Notes under the pieces: model-generated
What the model was told of the DNA's origin: nothing
Databases searched by the model: none
The model's input: the letters and a program-made list of their open reading frames with translations, nothing else
Position numbers and translations under genes: made by a program
DNA from: Entamoeba invadens IP1
Taxonomy: Eukaryota; Evosea; Mastigamoebida; Endamoebidae
NCBI RefSeq assembly: GCF_000330505.1
Contig: NW_004443770.1
Span: 242,330-306,329 of the forward strand
Direction of reading: 5' to 3'
Length of the DNA stretch: 64,000 nucleotides
In this document: in pieces, positions 1 through 7,915 of the stretch
How the letters are laid out: each line of letters begins with the position of its first letter
How positions within the stretch are numbered: the stretch's first letter is position 1

Positions 1-138
1 TTCAGAAAGACAAGAAATTATTTTAGTACTAAAGCAACAATGATAAGATATGATCATGGTAACATAGTATGTAAACTTGATGATAATGATAAAATTGTAA
101 CAATTCCATGTTATTTTGCACTTCGTGATTACATATAA
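1..138 (+). CDS. C-terminal end of an unknown Polinton gene (cut by window edge)
   Basis: Frame 1 is open from the first base to a TAA at 136-138, giving about 45 residues that end in PCYFALRDYI. It is followed after about 95 bases by another plus-strand gene. The codon use matches the neighbouring Polinton genes. The fragment is too short to name a family, and its start lies outside the window. Confidence 0.5.
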   Translation, partial: FRKTRNYFSTKATMIRYDHGNIVCKLDDNDKIVTIPCYFALRDYI

Positions 139-232
139 TTTATAATAATAATAAAGTTGAATCGAATATAATCGACCAAATCTAATTTACAATTTAAGTT
201 ATTTATGTATATGTTTATTTTTGTTCTATAAA

Positions 233-685
233 ATGAGAAAATTATACATGAATTTACATAATAATAATTGTAAAGTAATAAATACATATCAATTTGAAGT
301 TGAATTACCAATTGAATTTGTTTGTTCTACTAATAATAAATATATTAACACAATTGCTACTAGATTCTATAATTCATATGGTCAGATTGATTGTGGAAAT
401 ATTTTAAGAAATGATTTGAATTCTAGTAATGATTATCCTTCACAAGATGGATTTATAATTTTTGCTAACAGTGATAATCAAAAATCATTTGAAATCAAAG
501 ATAATAAACGAAAAATAAAAATATGGTTTACTGATTACAAAAATAATATAATCAATATTGATTCAGATTATTATTTCATTGTTCAGTTAGAATTAGTGTT
601 TTACCTTGAGAACAGTATTATTTTTAAACACTATGTATTCTTGGTGTTATATCTGTTGTTAATATTTTTTGTTCTTTTAATTTGA
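233..685 (+). CDS. Hypothetical Polinton virion-like protein
   Basis: The ATG at 233 is preceded by a T-rich stretch and TATAAA directly abutting it, as at other starts in this element. The 150-residue product is rich in Asn, Ile and Tyr, with predicted beta character. A central segment reading KIKIWFTDYKNN, followed by a hydrophobic FIVQLELVF stretch, resembles what is seen in small jelly-roll-like or minor virion proteins; this is only an impression. The last 20 or so residues are purely hydrophobic and are read antisense to the minus-strand gene at 624-797, so the true C-terminus may be earlier and the tail an artefact of decay. The family is not recognised. Confidence 0.5.
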   Translation: MRKLYMNLHNNNCKVINTYQFEVELPIEFVCSTNNKYINTIATRFYNSYGQIDCGNILRNDLNSSNDYPSQDGFIIFANSDNQKSFEIKDNKRKIKIWFTDYKNNIINIDSDYYFIVQLELVFYLENSIIFKHYVFLVLYLLLIFFVLLI

Positions 686-797
686 ATAATCTCTTTTTAA
701 ACAAATATGTAAATATTTTTAATACTGTAATAAATATTAACAGAAATATAAACGATAATAATGATGCTAATTCTACTATTTTTTCTAATTCAACCAT
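624..797 (-). CDS. Small single-span membrane protein, 57 aa
   Basis: This short minus-strand ORF starts at an ATG at 797 preceded by a T-rich run and CACTAA. It encodes an acidic N-terminus (MVELEKIVELAS), one strongly hydrophobic segment of about 20 residues, then a basic stretch KKRLFKLKEQK. That is the layout of a small type of bitopic membrane protein. Its 3' end overlaps the tail of the plus-strand gene at 233-685. Polintons and virophages often encode small membrane proteins of unknown role. No family is recognised. Confidence 0.45.
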   Translation of the reverse strand: MVELEKIVELASLLSFIFLLIFITVLKIFTYLFKKRLFKLKEQKILTTDITPRIHSV

Positions 798-816
798 TTA
801 GTGTTTTGAAAAATTA

Positions 817-853
817 AAAACATCAAAGATGTTTTCAGACCATCGAAGATGGT
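817..853. terminator. Two adjacent hairpins, possible 3'-end signal
   Basis: Two perfect small stem-loops lie back to back. AAAACATC/GATGTTTT is separated by AAA (817-835), and ACCATC/GATGGT is separated by GAA (839-853). They sit immediately downstream of the putative fibre gene on the minus strand, which ends at 854, and upstream of the small gene starting at 797. Tandem hairpins between late genes are known as mRNA 3'-end signals in some giant viruses and virophages. That role here is inferred. Confidence 0.4.
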
Positions 854-1952
854 TTACCATAAATCGTTCCTAGAATTATAATTTTTATAAACAGTACTTG
901 ATTCAAATCTATCATAAATTGTAGTTGTAGTAGTTCTTCCTAATGAATTAATAATATATGTTTTATAATCTGTAAAATTAGAAACAGCTTTGGATGACAT
1001 ATATATTTTTAGTGAAGAACCTTGACATATTTATGTAATAGACGATGTATTTGTTATTTGTAAATTAGGTTCTATTAGATATATCTGATTACTATCTATA
1101 TTTATATTATTCCACATTAAATTTGGATTACTTCCTGAATAACTAATACCAGGATAAAATAAATTATTAAGATTACAATATAAATAAACACATATTGGTT
1201 TAGTTGTTAGTGATGTTAAATTACTATTTGATGTTAAATTCTTTGGTAAATATAAACTGAAATAATTAAAACAATAATATCCATCACCCCATAAATAACC
1301 AACTGTATCTGGTATTATTATTATTATTGGATGCTCATTTATATTAAATAGATTTTGTACTGTTGAATATATTTTTCCATTCAACATACTTCCTCCACTA
1401 ACTTGTTCAATAACTTTATAAATTTCATTATTAATAATTACATATGGAACTACTTTTACTATTCTATTTGATGTTAAGAATTCTGTAACATTATCAATTT
1501 TTATTCTAAAATATGCAGTTTTATTAGTTTCTGATTTAATAGAACAAGTAACATTTTTATATGTTGTTGCATCTTGAGAAATTATATTTGGAATGGATAT
1601 ATTATTTTTGGAGTTGGTATTGAAGCTATTTTTGTATCTGTGTACGCATTATATGAAGAACCAACATTGTCGCTATATGCGTTACACGCTGATGCAATCA
1701 TATCAGAATATGTATTACATACTAATGCTACATTATAACCGTAACTTTTAGATTTATTATAATATGTTAATATTTCAGAATTTACATAATCAGTAGAAGA
1801 AACATCTTTTGTATTTATACTTACTGTTCCATCTATGCTTGTAATTTTATCAGTTTTAATTTCATTAGATGTTATTGTTGAAGGATTAAAATATGAAGTG
1901 CAAAAAACACTATTTTACTTTTATCTTGATAAGTTGTTGAAAATACTTCCAT
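854..1952 (-). pseudogene. Putative virion fibre/spike protein, broken
   Basis: The start ATG at 1952 follows TTTTTAGTAATAA. The reading frame can be followed to a TAA at 854-856 through at least two frameshifts (near 1,910 and near 1,600) and one in-frame TAA at 1031-1033, after which the same frame continues for 58 codons. The intact gene would have encoded roughly 365 residues. The first third has a repeated (S/N)AYSDN-type helical pattern, such as SACNAYSDNVGSSYNAY. This could form a trimeric stalk, and the remainder is beta-rich. It lies directly downstream of the capsid gene. A fibre or receptor-binding role is inferred from layout and composition only, with no family match claimed. Confidence 0.45.
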
Positions 1953-1988
1953 TTATTACTAAAAATAAAGATTAAATATATTATTATT

Positions 1989-3631
1989 TTATTTGAACAT
2001 CGTATCTATATCAACATTAGTCAGTAGTTCAACCTTATCTGGTGATAATGACCACATAGCATCATTTAATAAAATAATATTAATAGCATTAGTAATAACT
2101 GAACCAGTAAATCCACTTGGTTTAATATATGGATTATAATCTCCAAACATAAATGTTGCTTGTAATGTTAATTGAATATTCGAAGTACAATCTATACCAT
2201 CGAAGAAACATCCAGAGCCACATCTTTATAATGGAATTGACATCATAAAATCAGTAGCATCACTTAAATATTTAATATGTTTAGATGAATCATTAGTATT
2301 TTCAGAATATTCATTAAACGTTAAACTATTAATTATAGATTGAGGAGCTGCAAATAATGTATCAAAATTTGTATTTGCTAATTGGAATTCACTAAATTCA
2401 CTTGATAATGTATCCATCTGTTGATCTGGTATAGTTCTGTTTGCTGTTATAACTTTGATATCACTAATATGTGGATTTTTAGATACAGTACATTGATTAT
2501 TAGATCTTGGGAATAAGAAGAATAACATAGATGTTTTTAGGTAGCTCATCATGTTTGAACAATTAATTCTAGAAACAGATTGATTTTGTGGAAAATCATA
2601 TTCAGTTGTTATTTGAGCTGGAACATATAATGGTTGTCTACTATATCTATCATATATTTCTTTCAATACTGAATCCTTAACATTAAAACCATTAATAACA
2701 CTTTGGAATAATATACAAGTACTTTCTTGAATTTGAACTGTTCCAGTAAACTGAGAATAACTATTTCCAGTTGAGAAATAACAAAAACAAGAATAAGTGA
2801 TTTATCACCATTTTGTGTAAATTCTTTAGACACACCTTTCATCCAATCAGAAGTTGAACATGTAATTTTATCAGATGCTAAATGATTTTCATTAAATTCA
2901 TCGCATAATATTGATGGATTAACCTGACAATAAACAAAATTTTGAGTAATTCTTTGTTTAGTATCTAATTCAAATTCATTAAATATTGCATTTGGATATA
3001 AAGTAAATGATTGTAAAGGCAAGAAATTATCTAAAGGAATTATCAATTTCATTTCAGCATCAAATGTTGAATTTCTAAGCAAATCATCAACTTTAACATA
3101 TACTCCACATACATTATTTTTATGTTCAAAAGCATTTTTCCAAGCTGTATAAACACCAGCTCTAGATTCTTTTTCTTGTTGAGTTCTACACATTCCAGAA
3201 ATAGTTGTTTCGTATATCATCTTAGTGTTTTCATAATATGTAGTTCCATTTTTCCAATTAATCTTAAGACTGTCTAGCCATTGAGTAGAATCTTTTAAAC
3301 CAATAAATAACATACAAGCATTAGATTCTTTTTCTACAGATGTAGTTGCAGTTCTTGCTTCATCTAGAACTAATTTAAGTCTTAATTTAATAGTTGCGCT
3401 TAAATAACTCTTATCAATATTAGTAATGTGAAACGATGGATCTGTTATCGCTATTTTAGAATGGGCATTACTATTAAATGGAACTTGTTGTTGATATGCA
3501 TTCACAGTTATCATTCTTGCATCATGAACACCATCATTAAATGAAATTATTTTCTGTTGTTCATCAAAATATTTAAGTATATCTCCTCTATTGGCATCTT
3601 CTAAAACTGAAGGAATTCTTATGTTAGACAT
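1989..3631 (-). pseudogene. MCP: Polinton major capsid protein (double jelly-roll type), broken
   Basis: The gene starts at an ATG at 3631 preceded by TTCACTTAATAA and ends at TAA 1989-1991, about 547 codons, the usual size of Polinton capsid proteins. A single-base loss in a T run near 2,790 shifts the frame after residue ~280, and an in-frame TAA lies at 2226-2228. After that stop the frame stays open for 78 codons. The N-terminal third contains the segment ITDPSFHITNIDKSYL followed by an alternating beta pattern, and the middle contains MKLIIPLDNFLPL. Both are the type of sequence found in Polinton and virophage capsid proteins. Its position among fibre-like and small basic virion genes agrees. 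The assignment rests on size, beta pattern and context. Confidence 0.65.
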
Positions 3632-3668
3632 TTATTAAGTGAAAAAAATTGAATTTTAAATATTATAA

Positions 3669-3986
3669 ATGAGACATCCTGGATTTTATAAACGTCTTAA
3701 AAACTTTGCCAATAAAATTCTAGAAAAAGGTGGGAAAGTATTAAAAACATATGGAAACATAATGAATAAAGTTACCAATATAGCTAAACCAATAATAAAT
3801 TATGTTCCTTTAGTTGGACCAGTTATCAATAATATTGCTGATAAAAAGTTTCAAACATATAGTAAATTTGGAGATAGAATGATTGATGTAATTAAAGGTT
3901 CAGATCCTCTTAAAACATTAAAGCAATTTGGTCACAATGATCTTAAAAATATATGGAACAAATTAAATTTTAATGATGATAATTAA
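3669..3986 (+). CDS. Small basic amphipathic virion-like protein A (105 aa)
   Basis: Intact, diverging from the capsid gene with only 37 bases between the two ATGs. The product is Lys-rich with amphipathic helices, for example near residues 10-45. A central hydrophobic segment reads AKPIINYVPLVGPVINNIA. Short basic proteins with such a Gly/Pro-containing hydrophobic core recall adenovirus pVI/pX-like membrane-active or core proteins and minor capsid proteins of Polintons. This is a structural analogy, not a proven homology. It shares the feature of an AKPI motif with the next gene, which begins 19 bases downstream, so the two look like an old tandem duplication. Confidence 0.55.
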   Translation: MRHPGFYKRLKNFANKILEKGGKVLKTYGNIMNKVTNIAKPIINYVPLVGPVINNIADKKFQTYSKFGDRMIDVIKGSDPLKTLKQFGHNDLKNIWNKLNFNDDN

Positions 3987-4004
3987 TTTTTTATTTTATC
4001 TTAA

Positions 4005-4331
4005 ATGGTAAAAAGTCCTCTATTCTGGCAAAAGTTGAAGAAAATTAAGGAATTCAATCCTAAAGCTATTAAATGGACTAATGATAATATTATTAAAACA
4101 GCAAAACCAATATTAAAACCTATAATAGAAAACATCTCACCTGAATATGGAAAATATATTAACAAAGCAATTGATTATGGTTCTGAAATAGTTGGTAAAA
4201 CTGTTCCTTACTATAACAAATTTATGAAAGAACCTGATAATAGACAACATGTCGGCGAACAGATTAAATATGGTATACTAGATTATATGGATAATAATTC
4301 AAGTATATTTGGTCAACCTGTTAATAAATAA
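4005..4331 (+). CDS. Small basic amphipathic virion-like protein B (108 aa)
   Basis: Intact, 19 bases after the previous gene, with an ATG preceded by TTTTATCTTAA. It is Lys-rich and shows the same order of features as its neighbour. A short aromatic/basic start (MVKSPLFWQKLKK) is followed by an AKPI motif (TAKPILKPIIENI) and then a charged amphipathic helix with YGSEIVGKTVPYYNKF. It probably arose by duplication of the preceding gene and had the same kind of role inside the particle. It survives unbroken while the larger genes around it are shattered, which may simply reflect small target size. Confidence 0.5.
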   Translation: MVKSPLFWQKLKKIKEFNPKAIKWTNDNIIKTAKPILKPIIENISPEYGKYINKAIDYGSEIVGKTVPYYNKFMKEPDNRQHVGEQIKYGILDYMDNNSSIFGQPVNK

Positions 4332-4425
4332 TTATTAAAATTGTGATTACACACTTTATATTTTTACCAAAAATAAAATATAAATAATAATATATTGATA
4401 TATTTTTAGTACAGAACGAAGTTCC

Positions 4426-5297
4426 TCATGCACATAGTGTTGTATTATAGTATTTACCTTGATAAGACATTTGTAATTTAGTTAAATCTGGTGGGAACAT
4501 TTTATTTCTGTAATTTGATGGAGCTTGTATATAAGATATAACAAATTCTCTAATTTCAGTTAAATTATTTACTACTTGATTAATTATTTCTTTTAAATTA
4601 TTTAAAGTAATTATAAATCCATTTTAGCATTAATGTTATCAGGATCTTCAACATCTGGTACAAATAATTTATATAAAACATTTGTTAGTATTCGTTTCAT
4701 AATTTCAATTATACCGCTTTTTATATGATTGATATTGGTTTCTAATTTAGCATATTTATCAACACCTTTTCTGTATAATGTGTTATTTATAAATTCATTT
4801 ACGTTTACACCTAATATTGAAGCCATTAATGTAGAATACATAAAAGATATACTTTGTTTAGTGTTTATCATATTTTTAGCAGCAATTTTTGCAACATTTG
4901 GAGTTTTATTTAACACATCTTTAATTGTGTTTTCGAACCATTTATAAACACTTGGTTTAGTTTGTGGTATTTTATCTTCACCACCAAAAATTGAATTTTT
5001 GCTTGTTCAACAACGTTAGATTTGTATTTATTAAATGATGTTCCATTTTTTCCAATACGGTCTTCTAATGGAACCGAATTATAATACGCATAATAACTAT
5101 TTCGTTTATTTGGTATAAGTGAATATCCATTCAAAAATCTAAGACGACCATCTTCATTGTATACACCAACATCTGGTATTTCATCACCATTTATATCACT
5201 ATTAAAAGCATGCATTCTATTCTGCTTAGCAAATACTTCTGCTTGTTTTTGGATCTAACATTTTAGGATTATATCTGATATCATAAACTTGGGCCAT
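4426..5297 (-). pseudogene. Unknown conserved-type Polinton gene with Asp-rich loop, broken
   Basis: The gene can be followed from an ATG at 5297 (MAQVYDIRYNPKML) to TGA at 4426-4428, about 290 codons, through three frame breaks (near 5,250, near 4,980 and near 4,615). Residues near 40-50 form DINGDEIPD, a calcium-loop-like DxNxDxxxD pattern. This is followed by GVYNEDGRLRFLNGYSL, a style of motif I associate with conserved structural proteins of large eukaryotic DNA viruses and related elements. The C-terminal half is helical and partly hydrophobic. It is convergent with protein B. The family name is uncertain and the role is probably virion morphogenesis. Confidence 0.45.
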
Positions 5298-6404
5298 AAA
5301 GTCCGACACGTTATAACAGTATTTTTTTCTTTTGTTTTTCGGGATATTAATATATTTTGTCGAAATTTATACCTGTTTTACTTATCATTATTTTCCCTTA
5401 TTTCGATTTTTTGCGTCTTATTTTTTGATTTTTAATTTTCTACTCACACTACAATTTCCTTATTTCAAAATCATGAAATATTTTGGTTTATAAAACACGA
5501 AAAATTAATTTCATACCCAAATTTGATACAAAACCGCAAATTTAATCAATATTATAACATTTAAAAAATGAAAATAAAATTATTTTTTTTATTCGTTGAT
5601 TTTTGCAATAACAACGAAAAACACGACTTAATTATAATTTTATTATTTAATTAAATTAAAAAGTGTATCAAAATTTTATATGGAAACACATGAAATTAAT
5701 TAAAACACCACAAGTAACAAAAAATTTTTATTTTCGTTAAGTTGAAAATATTAAAATATTAATCATATAAATGTAAATATATAATAAATGATTAATTTTG
5801 TTTTTATAGATGAAATATAGGTGATTCGAAATATTAATTGGAATAAAAAAACTTTTTTATATTATAATAAAAATTAACAATTATCACTTGTGTTTATTTG
5901 ACTTTTATAATATTTAATCATTTCATTATTATATTATTATAGAATTTGTTTAATAATAATATGAAAAGACAAAGCAAATTACATTATTGTTTCATGACAG
6001 AAATATATAACAATAATGACATTTGTAAATGGAACACTTTTTATCAATTATTGTGATTATAATAAAATGTATTATAATTATAGTTTTGTTAACAACAATT
6101 ATAATCAAAAAAACATATTTTTGTTAATGCTAAAAAACTATTTTTACATATCAAAACAAAGTGGTTACTTTATTTATAATTTGTGAAAACAATGAATGTT
6201 TTAATGAACGTTTTTGTGGGATGAACAAAAAAATAATTGAAGAAAAAACACATCAAAAATAATATAAGAATTATAAATGCTCATAACATTTAGCTCATTT
6301 CCCGTTTTTCTTGACAAAATTCATTAATTATTTCAATAAAAATTTTAAAAAATAGCAGAAAAACAAATCCGAAAGTCCGATACGTCGGACTTTGTGTCCG
6401 GAGT
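5298..6404. other. 1.1-kb non-coding gap inside the Polinton
   Basis: No convincing ORF exists on either strand. The interval is more AT-rich than its flanks. It begins AAAGTCCGAC (5298-5307) directly beside a start codon, and ends near GTCGGACTTT (6384-6393), the reverse complement. At the right end the same bases form a perfect 9-bp hairpin (6372-6393, loop TACG). It may be an inserted non-autonomous element, or an element-specific regulatory or replication region. No target duplication is visible. Confidence 0.45.
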
Positions 6405-6674
6405 TTATATAGGATTAGCTTGATTTGCTGGTAAATTTAAAATATATTTATTGTCACGATTATTCATCATTGCTGACGAATCTGTTAGTACACCTGGTTC
6501 ATCGCCATAAACTGGTTTATGTGTTCTTTTAATATAAGGAGTTCGTTTATATTGAATTGTACCTTGTGGTTTTTCAATTTTAAATCTCTTTGATGGTTTA
6601 CCTACCATATATTTATTTTTTCCAACTTGTTGAATTGGATTTTGAATAACTTGTTGAGCTTGTTCTACTTCCAT
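6405..6674 (-). CDS. Small Gln/Lys-rich hypothetical protein (89 aa)
   Basis: Intact. The ATG at 6674 is preceded by AGACTTAATAA, almost identical to the sequence before the capsid gene start. The product is basic and low in hydrophobics. It has a Gln-rich start (MEVEQAQQVIQNPIQQVG) and a Lys/Arg-rich middle (KPSKRFKIEKPQ, KRTPYIKRTHKP), suggesting a nucleic-acid-binding or scaffold protein. It diverges from the packaging ATPase, with 37 bases between their starts. No family is recognised. Confidence 0.5.
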   Translation of the reverse strand: MEVEQAQQVIQNPIQQVGKNKYMVGKPSKRFKIEKPQGTIQYKRTPYIKRTHKPVYGDEPGVLTDSSAMMNNRDNKYILNLPANQANPI

Positions 6675-6711
6675 TTATTAAGTCTAAAAATTGGAATTTC
6701 ATAATATAGAA

Positions 6712-7552
6712 ATGAATAAATTTATTTACAGATCTGAAAAATCATCAGACTTTGATAAGTCATACACATCAGAACGATCAAAAGAAAACGAATATAATAT
6801 AGATTCTAATATTGATACTAATGTAGACAATTGAAACTAAATTGAATAATAGTAAGAAAAAAATTATATCTAAGATAAGTAATGATATTAATTTCAGATA
6901 TAACAGTTTTAATTTATGTATAGGGCCACAAGGTAGTTCTAAATCAACATTTGTTATGAAAGAATTGATGAAATTGAGTTTAATACCAAATGATTATTAT
7001 CTCATCATATATGTTAATAATAATAGTTCAGATGATACTTTCACATCATTGGTAAATTATATTAATATTCCTGTTGTTAAAACTGATTACGAACATATAG
7101 AACAACAATGTGAACAATTGTTTAAATTGAAAGATGATTACAATAAAATGGTAGATGGAGAAATAAATCAAGATTCTTCCATACTTCAATATTTATATGT
7201 CGACAATTTTGATAAACAACGATTACACACATTTATTTTGTTTGACGGTGCGTTTTTCATATTTGAAAAGAATTCAAAATCTAAATTCAAGAATCGGTTC
7301 TGTCAATGTCGACACTTAAATATAACAGTATTTGCATGTATTCAAATATTTAATTCATTTGATCCGAAACTGAAATCACAGCTCAGTACAGTATTCTTAT
7401 TTAAAGAATTTAGTAGAGAACGTTTACAACTAATATATAGACAATGTTGTATAGATATATCATTCTCAGATTTCTTTAATTACTATATGATGTTACAAAA
7501 ATATCAAAAAATAATAATCGACAATATTGATTGTTCATTGGTTATTAAGTAA
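6712..7552 (+). pseudogene. A32-like genome-packaging ATPase (FtsK/HerA superfamily), N-terminal frameshift
   Basis: The product would power DNA packaging into capsids. The Walker A motif reads GPQGSSKST at about 6,930-6,955. Walker B is at about 7,230-7,250 and reads FILFDGA, where an acidic residue normally follows the Asp. A later block with RHLNITVFACIQ resembles the sensor/arginine region of A32-type ATPases. The ATG at 6712 encodes 40 residues (MNKFIYRSEKSSDF...) before a TGA at 6832-6834. The ATPase frame is open from 6827, so one base seems to have been lost near 6,830. The alternative is a non-ATG start at 6842, which I think unlikely in a eukaryote. Length, about 275 residues, fits the family. 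Confidence 0.75.
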
Positions 7553-7873
7553 TTTCAATAAAGTATTAAATTTATTATCTAAACTCTTAATATAACTCAT
7601 TATCAGATCCAATCTATCTTCTATGTTGAAATCATTATCAGAAATGTATATATCATTGTTTTCATTTTTATTTTTATTCAGTGTTATTACACCTTTAACA
7701 CGATTTATATGATAACCAGGTATTTTGAATTTTATGTTAAGACTAAATGTAGGAATCTTTTTTATATCAGCTTCGTATTTATTATAATATGTTTCAAATT
7801 CTTCTTTACTATCAAAATTAATAACCGTTTCATATAAATTCTTGAATTCTGGTATAGCTTTTTGTTTAGACAT
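7535..7873 (-). CDS. Hypothetical Polinton protein (112 aa)
   Basis: Intact. I take the ATG at 7873 (MSKQKAIPEFKN) because it is preceded by the T-rich/TTATCAA motif found at other starts here; an in-frame non-ATG codon lies upstream. The middle has a beta-like segment TFSLNIKFKIPGYHI followed by KGVITLNKN. The C-terminus is a likely coiled coil (IEDRLDLIMSYIKSLDNKFN). It converges with and overlaps the ATPase gene by 18 bases. It sits directly upstream of nothing on its strand, as the polymerase ends 43 bases away. The function is unknown; it is a probable DNA-binding or virion factor by context only. Confidence 0.5.
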   Translation of the reverse strand: MSKQKAIPEFKNLYETVINFDSKEEFETYYNKYEADIKKIPTFSLNIKFKIPGYHINRVKGVITLNKNKNENNDIYISDNDFNIEDRLDLIMSYIKSLDNKFNTLLKLLNNQ

Positions 7874-7915
7874 TTGATAAGAAATAAAGTACATATCGTA
7901 AATAAATTAATATAT

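Noticed and set aside
2226..3631. Two separate capsid genes
   Set aside because: The two ORFs are collinear parts of one protein separated by a one-base loss in a T run; the later part has no start signal.
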